64,000 nt of DNA from Clostridiales bacterium (GTDB lineage Bacteria > Bacillota > Clostridia > Lachnospirales > Lachnospiraceae): contig JAGZJZ010000020.1 of NCBI GenBank assembly GCA_018365455.1, positions 1-64,000 of the forward strand. The letters run 5' to 3'. Under the pieces are notes generated by a model. That model saw only the letters and a list, made by a program, of their open reading frames with translations, did no database searches and was not told the DNA's origin. A program made the position numbers and the translations under genes. Each line of letters opens with the position of its first letter. The first letter of the stretch is position 1. Below are positions 11,801 to 18,563 of this stretch, one piece after another.

Positions 11801-12532
11801 TGCAGAAATCAATTTTGTAATATCATATAATTTACCATTCTTCCAGGAATCTACACCGCCGTTCTCACCTGCTTTTTGCCCATTTACAAAAAGTTCATAT
11901 TCATCATCAGCTGTAATACCTATATTTACATTGCTGATAGTTTTCGTCTTATCTGTTTGAAAACCTTTTCGGAAATACTGAACGCCTTCCGGTGCTCCGC
12001 TAAAATCACTTCCGTCTCTTCTCCAGATCCAATTGGCACCCTGGAAGTTCATATCTGTATTTTTAATACCTACCCATTCACCATTCCACTCATCCATAGA
12101 CATGATTCCTGTCTCAAAGCTGGATACGGCGCTCCATCCGTTATCATTACCATCTTCATCCCAGACCTGAACTGCCCAGTAATAAGATGTACGGGAAAGG
12201 AGTTGATTTCCCTGATAGGTAATATTGTAGTTGTTTTCATTCTCAGTCTTTCCTGAATCCCACACATCGCCTTCGTGTCTCTCGGCACCTTCTCTGGTTG
12301 AAGAAACAATAACACGGTATGCGGACTGTCCCTTATCATAACCATCCGATGCTAAGACCCAGCTAAATACAGGCTGTGCATCATCAATCCCCAATGGCTC
12401 ACTTAAATAATTAACCTTTAAGCTTCCAATCTGCAGGTTACCCTGGGCTGCTGCTGCGGTAATTGGTGAGATCGATGTTACAGTTACTGCTGTAGCCAAT
12501 AAACATGACAATAATCTTCTTCTTAGTTTCAC
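5879..12532 (-). CDS. Giant secreted alpha-L-rhamnosidase-like glycoside hydrolase (second of two)
   Basis: About 2217 residues, predicted extracellular. GTG at 12532 is the best start: GGAGG lies 8 bases upstream and translation opens into a signal peptide (MKLRRRLLSCLLATAVTVTS). A GTG five codons earlier overlaps that GGAGG. Domain order seen: Ig-like domain, jelly-roll lectin-like domain (NGQKAGENGG region), rhamnosidase N domain, beta domain, then the (alpha/alpha)6 barrel with TDTPVWEKNGWLGDAN and SLWEMW. These are followed by a FIVAR-like helical region, an F5/8C domain, MBG/Ig-like modules and three to four Big2 repeats at the C-terminus. The PVWEKNGWLGD signature differs from the CPQRDERLGYTGD form of its neighbour, so the two belong to different GH78 subgroups. 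No surface anchor is visible. Confidence 0.9.
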   Translation of the reverse strand: MKLRRRLLSCLLATAVTVTSISPITAAAAQGNLQIGSLKVNYLSEPLGIDDAQPVFSWVLASDGYDKGQSAYRVIVSSTREGAERHEGDVWDSGKTENENNYNITYQGNQLLSRTSYYWAVQVWDEDGNDNGWSAVSSFETGIMSMDEWNGEWVGIKNTDMNFQGANWIWRRDGSDFSGAPEGVQYFRKGFQTDKTKTISNVNIGITADDEYELFVNGQKAGENGGVDSWKNGKLYDITKLISAEGENVIAASAHNTSRGYAGLLAKVEVLYNDGTKDTYVTDNSWKLSKTKEEGWSDQNYNDSGWTNPDQSEPYGNSPWNSGVAPNAENAFAATVLRKEFQAKKGSIKDAKAYVSGLGFFELKINGQLPDDTLLNPANTQYNQTSLYRVFDVTDLVKEGKNAIGVELGNSFYNETCSVWNWQDASWRDAPKLRMELEIEYENGEKETVVTDESWKATKEGPITTNSIYYGETYDARKELNGFDLVDYDDANWGAVQLMDAPEGKLKAQIMEPIRRTKEMRPSEITKMENGSYVLTIPEMLAGWVKLDIKGAGAGDKVTITYGEKLNADGQVQKLGGKDGVNSGWWPRAYNQQDNYICKGGADVETFEPKFSYKGYQYVQIDGYPSELTAENVTCYRVSNDMEDTGTFESSDELFNKMHQMMITTMKNNMQGKPTDTPVWEKNGWLGDANVALETMTYNFGFVNMLKQFVETMEDCQNEFNNVPNMVPTQGWGNDNTVVWNSIFVFGVDQMIDTYGNESYLYEQYDAMRKLALKDIEESRKNGWTWSDGQLADWVSPMGQGDDDQDLPYSESPSEGSGICGTAFAYHLLDVMADLADRMGKTEDAAEYRAAMEKMYKAFNEKFYDAENQIYRTLTWSQQQNRNRYRQTSQLVPLAYGLVPEEYKDGVLTNLVNDIKDKNYHLDTGCVGSKFILPVLTDNGYADVAYKVAQQKSYPSWGFMADRGTSLWEMWETTSRSLGHYFLGTYDEWFYKGIGGIKDMQDGYKTVTIEPALNESLTYAKAGVNTVRGQLQSDWTLNEDQGVFDIQVPVGTTAEIILPTNDKSLILCNGQALSDTLNGIHAVTEEAGKVHIQAGSGIYKFETSVKLISVEKIKLKKAILDAGSLKQLDYEMDAWTKFKAVLDAAKALDADLNAAQEDVDAMVISLTDATAELKLHVNKSREALKEAVKNADDKANPVATPVRFADAYQAAYDAAKAGCTNVDLTNEQMDQLVVNLAEAEQEMNSNLFQNLALNGKVAYSTSHEDNFWGWGSKLINDGDRKNKNKDGEYTGYSSNTGDAKTKDHEEWISIDLGAVKDVNAVAIYPAVKNPAEKNSGYGFPKNFDIQVSENGKDWTTVVSKENYPVPGYEPVSFTFGSTNAKYVKLFARNLNPKSNDHDFYYLQLSEFEVYHSENTVESIELSDYEAPQSTAVYGESLVDMADIKAAINGSVDITGKWSVVNQDGTAVDLNKKPETGKYNVKLTFQAPNTYIFSDTLAGTGKDGAIVTVEGSGQKLVYTYLTEVVKAAPPVVEEQKLYFVYAAGGNGEISIADVMKQYQPFVKFVVGNVSDEHKILGSDITVDENGLLSLSVNADGEIGQTAVIPVTVTMKNYEDTVVNVSVNLTDKIPVTVKSSAKNVIYTGNAYEGLETPSAEITETGEAYTGEFIITYNTEDGSAPVKEGNYTVTVVPEDPAYAGQWTGSFTISPSLESVEAQIDHPELFWDEEAQVTGVAAIGSDGNKMNLAGADIAYRSEDTNIAIVDENGKISARNAGSTKIIVTITIGEMEKSGEFTVTVSEIPVIHPVLASKTTTSITLEAIEGYEYAVEKANEEPVFSHVAEFKDLEPGTVYVFYQRIAATDTHNAGSVSEALEVSTDKEKMQGSVILKGTAKEGEKLTLDTTGIKNKKPGDLTIIWKRGNQEVKGVNGTTYTLTKADVGYKISAVVTAKNLEGSLTAVTASNVIPAVTPPPAKVEADKVSLNKSSVSIKKNKSVKLTAQVSPANAADKTITWKSSKSSIASVDKNGKVTAKKAGKATITATTSNGKSASCKITVTTDPTKIKLNASKKTLGRKETYNLKTTLVPSTAVTSKIKFTSSNKKVAEVDKKGRVKAVKEGTAVITAITANGKKATCDITVKKAPSSIKLNVGKTKTLKKGKTFKLKVTRSTGSAGNVTFISKNEKVATVSSSGKIKAIKKGKAKIVAKTFNGKNADVVITVQ

Positions 12533-12769
12533 TACTTCTACCTCCACTATTCAGTTTTATTAGGAAGTGAAATACTTTAAGGGAAATAAAGGATGACAGA
12601 AATAAGCGGGTACGAATGTACACCTATGAATAAGCTTATTGCTGTTTATTTAGAAAATGAGATCATATCTTTGCGGGGAATATGATGGTCTGAAGACTTT
12701 TTTAGTTAACATAACGATTTTTAAGTCATTCGTTCATTTTCAATCATCAATTTATCACTTCCTAATTTC

Positions 12770-12809
12770 GTGAACAAATTCATTTTTAAAATTTTCACAA
12801 ATTGTTCAC
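12770..12809. promoter_or_regulatory. Inverted repeat upstream of the large rhamnosidase gene
   Basis: GTGAACAAATT (12770-12780) faces AATTGTTCAC (12800-12809) about 240 bp upstream of the rhamnosidase start. The spacing and symmetry suit a regulator binding site. No promoter could be pinned down with confidence in the AT-rich leader 12548-12900. Confidence 0.35.
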
Positions 12810-13038
12810 ATTTAGAATAACAACGGCTGTACAAATTTACTAGAGGAAAATATTTCGCTTTAAGGTAATATTTTTCTGTCCCTGCCAAAAAAGTCACTTT
12901 TTTTGCTGTCAGGGTATAATTTTGTGTTAAAAAAGGGGGATTTATAATTTTTAGGACTTAAAAAAGTAAATTTAATTTACATGATATATGGACTTGATAT
13001 CCAACTTTGGAGGGAGGTGTTATTAAGGAGGTGGTACA

Positions 13039-13134
13039 ATGAGTACATATGAAGAATTTATGATTATCATTAATATAGCTTCTTTAATCATTACTATTCT
13101 TATTTACTCGAAACATAAAGATACAAAAAAATAA
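13039..13134 (+). CDS. Small hydrophobic holin-like toxin peptide (putative type I toxin)
   Basis: A 31-residue peptide starting MSTYEEFMIIINIASLIIT and ending in a basic tail (SKHKDTKK). It has one predicted transmembrane helix (about residues 7-23). The RBS AAGGAGGTGG is excellent, 4-5 bases before the ATG. The MSTYE start, single helix and lysine-rich tail match the putative holin-like toxin family of Firmicutes, whose members are type I toxins acting on the membrane (family knowledge). The opposite strand carries a promoter and RNA covering its 3' end, as expected for an antisense antitoxin. Toxicity is inferred, not shown. Confidence 0.72.
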   Translation: MSTYEEFMIIINIASLIITILIYSKHKDTKK

Positions 13135-13217
13135 TCACCCCTGCACTCCAAAGTAGTGGGTGATTATTTTTAATTAACCATAGTGGAAGTCACGCTTGTG
13201 AAGGCGACTGCCTTTGT
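13124..13217 (-). ncRNA. Putative antisense antitoxin RNA
   Basis: A minus-strand sigma-A promoter, TTGACA (13252-13247), 17-bp spacer, TAAGAT (13229-13224), would start a transcript near 13217. It would run into the shared hairpin and stop at the U run near 13125. The resulting RNA of about 90 bases would be complementary to the 3' end of the toxin mRNA, the layout of TxpA/RatA-type systems. Start and end are predicted from sequence only. Confidence 0.62.
13130..13168. terminator. Bidirectional terminator shared by toxin mRNA and antisense RNA
   Basis: A perfect 11-bp stem, AATAATCACCC (13130-13140) with GGGTGATTATT (13158-13168). It is followed by TTTTAA on the plus strand and by TTTTTTG on the minus strand, so it can end transcripts from both sides. 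It overlaps the toxin stop codon. Confidence 0.75.
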
Positions 13218-13223
13218 ATCTTT

Positions 13224-13252
13224 ATCTTACATACTTTTTTCGTATTTGTCAA
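13224..13252 (-). promoter_or_regulatory. Promoter of the antisense RNA
   Basis: A consensus -35 TTGACA and a near-consensus -10 TAAGAT, 17 bp apart on the minus strand. It is one of the strongest promoter matches in the window, and no protein gene lies downstream on that strand. Confidence 0.7.
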
Positions 13253-13269
13253 CTATTACTTTGCATTTT

Positions 13270-13746
13270 CTAAGCTTTATTCTGATTTTCCAGAAATCTG
13301 CTTATTCCACTTATTAAGATTGCATGATCTTTTAAATGTGGCAGACCAGAGACACAGATTGACCCTACTACGCTTCCTCCCCTTAGACGGATTGGGAATC
13401 CTCCGCCGCAGGCAGCATATTCTCTTGGATCCAAGAGCCAGTCTTTCATTAACTCTTCCTGATTTGCTTCCATCTGAGCATATGCTCTCAAAGTGCTCAT
13501 TTCCATCACATCTACAATATTACCTTTCCTCTGAAGCCACATTTCATGAAACTTTCCAGTTCCATCCGGTAGGTATTTAAAGACACTTACCTGATTAATT
13601 CGTATTTCAATTCCTACCACTTCTTCTCTTTCCCGGCTAACCTGTAACAGCTCTAAACCTATATCCAATGCATCTTGATGAGAAAAAGCTGTAAACTGAT
13701 ACCGCTTTTCCTCTTCCATGCATTGTTCCAATAATGATTGTTCCAT
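13270..13746 (-). CDS. UPF0303 / GlcG-HbpS-like protein
   Basis: 158 residues, one domain of the UPF0303/DUF336 type related to GlcG and HbpS. Recognised from the central KGNIVDVMEMSTLRAYAQM stretch and the conserved glycine-rich C-terminal part with GGGFPIRLRGGSVVGSICVSG. Biochemical role is not established; relatives bind haem or cobalamin or sit in sugar catabolic clusters. GAGG lies 7 bases before the ATG. It is 21 bases downstream of the DUF4432 gene on the same strand and is probably co-transcribed with it, which points to carbohydrate metabolism. Confidence 0.75.
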   Translation of the reverse strand: MEQSLLEQCMEEEKRYQFTAFSHQDALDIGLELLQVSREREEVVGIEIRINQVSVFKYLPDGTGKFHEMWLQRKGNIVDVMEMSTLRAYAQMEANQEELMKDWLLDPREYAACGGGFPIRLRGGSVVGSICVSGLPHLKDHAILISGISRFLENQNKA

Positions 13747-13767
13747 TCTGAAACCTCACTCTTTCTT

Positions 13768-14808
13768 TTATTTATCATCCGTTAATGTTACAAAAACCTG
13801 AAACTTTGTCTTTTTGCTTTCAGACGGCTCTATGCTGGGTGCTGTTTTCTGTTTTATTGCTTCACTAAGTCCTCCTGGAAGGGAATTCCACATTTCCAAC
13901 GCAAGGGTATATGCTTTTCCATAGAATGGATAATTAAAACCACCCCCATACATTTGCCATACCCACAGATTTGGGAATAACTCCTTTTCCCATCTCATGC
14001 CAAATCCAAGCTGCAGACTGTTATTTTTAACAACAAACTCTGCCTCCTCAAGATCTGACAGAGAAAACTCCCTGTAGGTTTTGCTTTCTATCCCCTCCAC
14101 TTTACTTAAATCAAAATGATTTCCATATTGATCTGTCACCACAGGCCAGATTCCTTCCTGCCCTGCTTTCAGACAGCTAACGTCACCTAAATCCGCCTGT
14201 ACTCCTTTTATAGCAGGACTTCCCTTAACTATAATCTCACAGTTTTCATCCAGAAAATTACCTCCTATTGCTGGATGATGCCCCCATTGATACTGCAAGG
14301 TCTGCATACCGGTATTGGTAATTTCTTCCTCCACATACAAGACCGGGTCATTTATCAGAAGTGTGAGATTTTTTTTCAGAATAAATGGAAAACGCAGGGT
14401 TGAAACGGATAACTCTACCTGTATTTTTTCCTCTGAATCCTCCAACACATCCATGTTCCAAGGAAGCAGAGCAACCTCTCCATGCATTCCTGTTTCGGCT
14501 CCATTTACCGTATCCCCGCAGCTGATACCTGGAAATAGCTCCTGCCATCCACCTTCATAATAGTCCATAAAGTTTCCTTTGCATGATGCAACACCGGGTA
14601 CAAAATTACGGTCCATATGCGCCCCCCAGCTAAACATAAACTCAATATCTTTGGGTTTATATAAAAATTCATAAATATCTGCTCCTTTGTCTAAAGCAAT
14701 TCCAATCTTCAGCAGATTATTTTCTATGGTCATATGGCGGAATCCGTTGATTGTAAACTCTTTTATTCTACATCCATAGTTTCTGCGGTTATCATAAATT
14801 CTTCCCAT
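13768..14808 (-). CDS. DUF4432 family aldose-1-epimerase-like protein
   Basis: 346 residues from the ATG at 14808, which has GGAGG 9 bases upstream; an upstream in-frame ATG lacks an RBS. It resembles the DUF4432/galactose-mutarotase superfamily: beta-sandwich features and conserved stretches NFVPGVASCKGNFMDYYEGGW, HGEVALLPW and WGHHPAIGG, with histidines where mutarotases bind the sugar. Likely cytoplasmic and likely to act on a sugar or sugar derivative. It is divergent from the ROK regulator gene, so local control by that regulator is plausible. Substrate unknown. Confidence 0.72.
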   Translation of the reverse strand: MGRIYDNRRNYGCRIKEFTINGFRHMTIENNLLKIGIALDKGADIYEFLYKPKDIEFMFSWGAHMDRNFVPGVASCKGNFMDYYEGGWQELFPGISCGDTVNGAETGMHGEVALLPWNMDVLEDSEEKIQVELSVSTLRFPFILKKNLTLLINDPVLYVEEEITNTGMQTLQYQWGHHPAIGGNFLDENCEIIVKGSPAIKGVQADLGDVSCLKAGQEGIWPVVTDQYGNHFDLSKVEGIESKTYREFSLSDLEEAEFVVKNNSLQLGFGMRWEKELFPNLWVWQMYGGGFNYPFYGKAYTLALEMWNSLPGGLSEAIKQKTAPSIEPSESKKTKFQVFVTLTDDK

Positions 14809-14872
14809 ACTATAATTCCTCCTTATATCAGAAAACACTTCCCAAACATTCCCTAATTTACAGTTTTTGTGG

Positions 14873-14901
14873 TTTACACTCTATTCAAAATAGGTTACAA
14901 T
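14873..14901 (+). promoter_or_regulatory. Promoter of the ROK regulator gene with internal inverted repeat
   Basis: TTTACA (14873-14878), 17-bp spacer, TACAAT (14896-14901). The spacer holds the inverted repeat CTATT-CAA-AATAG (14881-14893), a good place for an autoregulatory operator in this divergent intergenic region. Confidence 0.5.
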
Positions 14902-14943
14902 ATATATAATAAATTATTTTTATAAATAAAAGGATAAAACGTT

Positions 14944-16116
14944 ATGAAAAAATCAGGATTAAACTTAATTGGCGTAAAAGAATATAACCGCGCTTTAATA
15001 TTACAGTTGATAGCCACCGGAAACGGGACCACACGCAACAGTCTCGCACAGCGCTCAAAGCTGACTTCCATGACACTGACCAATATTACTTCAGAGCTTT
15101 TACAGCAAAATATCATTGTAGAATCAGAGGCTTCCTCCGATTCTAAGAACCTGGGTCGAACTCCAAAGATCCTTACAATTTCTCCTACTTCACCTGTGGT
15201 TGCGGGAATCTGGATTTCAAAAGACTTTCTCTTTGGTATTTTAAGTGATCTGAGTTTGAAACTGGTAGCTGCCAAACAGGAAGATTTTGAGGAAAACGAA
15301 ACTTCTGAATCCATCCTAGAGAAAACCTACCGTCTGGCGGAATATCTCCTTCACCTTACGGAGCGTCCCGTACTTGGTATTGGCATCTCCACCATCGGAG
15401 TAGTAGATACCATACACGGTGTAATTAAAAATGTAACAAACTTCTTTGATATTAAAGAAATGGACATTAAAAGTTATATGTCTTCCAGATTTAATATCCC
15501 AGTTTATGTGAAAAATGATATGCAGGCAGCTGCACTTTGTGAAATGTATTATGGTATTGGACAGCAAAAAGAAAATTTTCTGTATATTGGAATTACAAAT
15601 GGAATAGCTTCGGCGATTGTATCGAACAAGCAACTGTTAAATAACCTCACCGGATCCTGTGGAGAACTAGGACATACAACCATTGATTTCAAAGGCCCAA
15701 AATGCAATTGCGGCAACCGTGGTTGTCTGGAGCTGTATGCAAGTGCACCTGTTATTATTCAGCGAATTAATGATGCTTGCGGTACTAAATTGGCGACTTT
15801 TAAAGATACCATGGAATACTGTACCACTTCCGTAAAGGCATACTCTATTCTGCAAAATATATCTGATCAGCTTGCCTATGCACTGAATAACCTGATTAAT
15901 ATCATAGATATCAGCACAGTTGTATTCGGCCACTCAGCAGTTTATTTTCCGGATGAAATACTGGCTTCCATTGCATATACCCTGAATCAGATCAGTATCT
16001 TCCGCAACAACCGCACCATTACCCTTCATAAAACAAAATTTGAAGAAAACAGCCCTCTTTACGGCTCTGTTTGTGTTGTATTAGACCAGCTATTTACCGG
16101 CAACCTTACTATTTAA
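14944..16116 (+). CDS. ROK family transcriptional repressor (NagC/XylR-like)
   Basis: 390 residues. Residues about 15-70 form a winged helix-turn-helix (TRNSLAQRSKLTSMTLTNIT). The rest is a ROK sugar-sensing domain with the zinc motif CNCGNRGCLE and a GELGH motif just before it. The HTH marks it as a regulator of sugar genes, not a kinase. It is transcribed away from the DUF4432-UPF0303 pair and sits beside the amino-sugar region, so a sugar or amino-sugar effector is likely. The RBS (AGGATAAAACGTT before ATG) is modest. Confidence 0.88.
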   Translation: MKKSGLNLIGVKEYNRALILQLIATGNGTTRNSLAQRSKLTSMTLTNITSELLQQNIIVESEASSDSKNLGRTPKILTISPTSPVVAGIWISKDFLFGILSDLSLKLVAAKQEDFEENETSESILEKTYRLAEYLLHLTERPVLGIGISTIGVVDTIHGVIKNVTNFFDIKEMDIKSYMSSRFNIPVYVKNDMQAAALCEMYYGIGQQKENFLYIGITNGIASAIVSNKQLLNNLTGSCGELGHTTIDFKGPKCNCGNRGCLELYASAPVIIQRINDACGTKLATFKDTMEYCTTSVKAYSILQNISDQLAYALNNLINIIDISTVVFGHSAVYFPDEILASIAYTLNQISIFRNNRTITLHKTKFEENSPLYGSVCVVLDQLFTGNLTI

Positions 16117-16150
16117 TAGCACAATACATCCCTTTACTTCCGCTCCGGTC

Positions 16151-16241
16151 GTTGCTAAACGAACGTTCACTGGACGTTCAGCAACCCTCGCGGCAGTCGC
16201 CAAATGGACGCGCCAGCGTGCCGTTTGGCTCGTTGCCCGCG
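16151..16241. repeat. REP-like pair of GC-rich imperfect palindromes
   Basis: Between two convergent genes lies a stretch far richer in GC than its surroundings. Hairpin one runs from GTTGCT (16151) to AGCAAC (16185) with ACGTTC/GACGTT inside. Hairpin two runs from CGCGG (16189) to CCGCG (16241) with GCCAAA/TTTGGC arms. The form is that of a dispersed intergenic palindromic unit; copy number elsewhere cannot be seen here. Confidence 0.55.
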
Positions 16242-16268
16242 GTAATAAACAAACACGATCTGGGGCTT

Positions 16269-17318
16269 TTAAAGATATATCATCCTCTCTTCTTTTGATG
16301 ACTGGTAAACAGCATCAATGATTCTCATGGTGTCATAAGCATCTTCCATGGTTGTCCTTGGTTCTTCCCCCTTCTGTATACACTCTGAAAACTCACTCAG
16401 CTGCTTTGCGTACATATTTATTTCATCAAACTTAAGAGTCACTGCTTCAGCCTGCTGGTTTCGAACCTGGCTGCTCTCATACCCCTTATCTTCCTGCTCA
16501 ATGCAGACTTTTATATTCCCGCAGCCGTCCTGTCCAATTGTACCATTTGCAATAATACTTCCCTTTGTACCGTAAATCTCAAGGAAACACTTCGCCGCCT
16601 GGTCCGGTATATTAAAGTACGCATCTATGTAGCAGGTTGCTCCTTTTTTCATTTTTAAAATTACGGAAGCTGAGTCTTCTACTGCATATGAAAAGCTTTT
16701 ATTTTCAATAACTCCCACTGTTTTTTCTGCTCTGTCATCCAACAGGTATTTCATAAGATCAATGCAGTGGATTCCCATATCCATCAGTGCACCGCCCCCG
16801 GAAACCGCAGGATTTTGCCGCCAGTTACCTTCCATCGGCGGAAACCAGCATGTCAGCTGCCCTCTGCAGGAAACGATCTCTCCCAGCTCCTTCTGCTTAA
16901 TCATCTCCCTGATCTTTTGATGGCCTTCATGAAAACGCATAACCATAGCTACTCCGGCACATACATTTTTCTGCCTGGCACATTCCATAATCTCTTTTGC
17001 AGCTGGCGCATTAATTCCAAGAGGCTTTTCAATCAACAGGTGTTTTCCATCCTCTAATATTTTAATTGCCTGCTCTTTGTGAAATAACACCGGAGAAGCA
17101 ATATACACCGCATCAATATCTGCATTTCTCAGCATATCATCAATATTTCCGTATACATCCGGTATATCATACTCTTTCATCAAATCAATCATACCATTGG
17201 TATTTGTATCCATTACTGCCTGAATGGATGCGTTTGGTATCTCATTAATTGCCGGAATCGTCCTTCTTCTTGCAATACCTCCTGCACCTACAATCCCCCA
17301 TCTAACTATATCCTTCAT
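16269..17318 (-). CDS. Gfo/Idh/MocA family oxidoreductase
   Basis: 349 residues from ATG 17318 (AAAGGAG 5 bases upstream). The N-terminal Rossmann fold shows WGIVGAGGIARR, and EKPLG marks the catalytic-lysine motif of the family. The C-terminal half has SGGGALMDMGIHCIDL, which binds substrate. Expected reaction: NAD(P)-dependent oxidation or reduction of a sugar or cyclitol hydroxyl. It follows the ABC transporter operon but lies beyond that operon's terminator, so it is reached by read-through or by its own promoter. Substrate cannot be named from sequence. Confidence 0.85.
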   Translation of the reverse strand: MKDIVRWGIVGAGGIARRRTIPAINEIPNASIQAVMDTNTNGMIDLMKEYDIPDVYGNIDDMLRNADIDAVYIASPVLFHKEQAIKILEDGKHLLIEKPLGINAPAAKEIMECARQKNVCAGVAMVMRFHEGHQKIREMIKQKELGEIVSCRGQLTCWFPPMEGNWRQNPAVSGGGALMDMGIHCIDLMKYLLDDRAEKTVGVIENKSFSYAVEDSASVILKMKKGATCYIDAYFNIPDQAAKCFLEIYGTKGSIIANGTIGQDGCGNIKVCIEQEDKGYESSQVRNQQAEAVTLKFDEINMYAKQLSEFSECIQKGEEPRTTMEDAYDTMRIIDAVYQSSKEERMIYL

Positions 17319-17371
17319 CTTTGCTCCTTTCATACTCACAGGGTATCCTGAATTTTGCCTTCAAAAAACAG

Positions 17372-17410
17372 GTAAGGCTCTTTAACCGATGTACAGATAA
17401 AGAGCCTTAC
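17372..17410 (-). terminator. Intrinsic terminator after the ribose-type ABC operon
   Basis: A perfect 12-bp stem, GTAAGGCTCTTT (17372-17383) with AAAGAGCCTTAC (17399-17410). On the minus strand it is followed by CCTGTTTTTTG. It begins 5 bases past the binding-protein stop codon. Confidence 0.85.
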
Positions 17411-17415
17411 AAATA

Positions 17416-18468
17416 CTATTTACTCAGATACTCATTAATGTTATCCGTAGTTACCAAATCCAGGTCAATATTAACAACCTTTGGAATATCTGTCTTTCCT
17501 GCAAAATAGTCATCCATAACTTGATAAGTTGCCTTTACCAGTTTGCTTGGTGATACCGCTACCGTCCCCTGATAATTTGAATCATTTGCTTTTAATGCAT
17601 CAAATGGTTCTGTACCGTAAGCACCCATAGAATAACATTTAGTAGTTGTATTATTCAATGCCTGTAAAGCTGAAACTGCTCCCCATGCGCCATTGTCCTG
17701 ACCAGAGACTACAAAGTCAATATTTTCCTTAATATTAGTAATAATATTAGCTGCCTTTTCCCGGTTTCCTTCATATTCCTGTTCTGCTACATAGGTAATA
17801 TCCAGATCTTTTAAAGCATCCTTCACACCTTTGATTCTATCTGCGATATTAACCGGGCTTGCCATGGTTAAAACTGCTATATTAGCTTTTCCGCCATAGT
17901 CCTTTTCAATTAATCCATGGAGATATTCACCGATTAAAGTACCTGTCTCATAGCTGTCCCATGATACATAGGATACAATATCCTCATAAGTTGTAGCGGA
18001 ATCAAATACTACAATGGGAATACCAGCCTGCGTAGCTTTTTCCAGTGCCGGTATAATTCCTTCCGGGCTTGCCGGGTCAACCGCAATCAGGTCATACTGC
18101 TGGGTAATAAAATTTTCTATCTGTTTAACCTGTGTCTCATTATCCAGATTACCATCCTGAATATTTACCTCATAACCGAAATCGGAAGCCTGCTTATTAA
18201 ATTCCTGGTCTACAGCTGCACACCATTCATCTCCTTTGTATACCAGGCTGATTCCAATTCTTTTTTTCTCTCCGCTATCAGCAGCTTTGGCAGTTTCTTT
18301 CTGAGTCTCCGCCTTTGTTTCTCCTGCTTCCGCTGTTGTCTCCTTTGCTGCACCTTCCGTAGCCTTGGTTGTCTGAGTTTCACTACCGCTACTGCATCCA
18401 GCAAGCATTGCAGCGCTTATGGAAGCTGTACATAATAAAGCCATTACCTTCTTCATCATTCTACTCAT
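17416..18468 (-). CDS. Sugar ABC transporter substrate-binding lipoprotein (RbsB/Peripla_BP_4 type)
   Basis: 350 residues. Lipoprotein signal peptide with lipobox LAGC near residue 25, then a Ser/Thr/Glu/Lys-rich linker, then a two-lobed sugar-binding fold (KKRIGISLVYKGDEWCAAV at the start; IDLDLVTTDNINEYLSK at the end). AAGGAGG lies 6 bases before the ATG. It captures a sugar outside the membrane and delivers it to the permease/ATPase encoded just upstream. Family resemblance is to ribose/galactose/autoinducer-2 type proteins; the neighbouring PIG-L and NagB-like genes suggest an amino-sugar derivative (inference). Confidence 0.88.
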   Translation of the reverse strand: MSRMMKKVMALLCTASISAAMLAGCSSGSETQTTKATEGAAKETTAEAGETKAETQKETAKAADSGEKKRIGISLVYKGDEWCAAVDQEFNKQASDFGYEVNIQDGNLDNETQVKQIENFITQQYDLIAVDPASPEGIIPALEKATQAGIPIVVFDSATTYEDIVSYVSWDSYETGTLIGEYLHGLIEKDYGGKANIAVLTMASPVNIADRIKGVKDALKDLDITYVAEQEYEGNREKAANIITNIKENIDFVVSGQDNGAWGAVSALQALNNTTTKCYSMGAYGTEPFDALKANDSNYQGTVAVSPSKLVKATYQVMDDYFAGKTDIPKVVNIDLDLVTTDNINEYLSK

Positions 18469-18563
18469 AGTTTTCCTCCTTGGTTTAAAACCCCTCCGGC
18501 AGTTTATTGATTTCGTGATCTGTCCGGACCCTTTGATTGCCGTTCTTCCTGGTTAAAGAACAG

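Noticed and set aside
13021..13134. Reading the 31-codon peptide as a random short frame
   Set aside because: The RBS, the MSTYE start, the membrane helix, the shared terminator and the opposing promoter together make chance unlikely, so it was kept as a feature.
14944..16116. ROK sugar kinase that could supply the missing phosphorylation step
   Set aside because: An N-terminal winged helix-turn-helix marks it as a NagC/XylR-type regulator.
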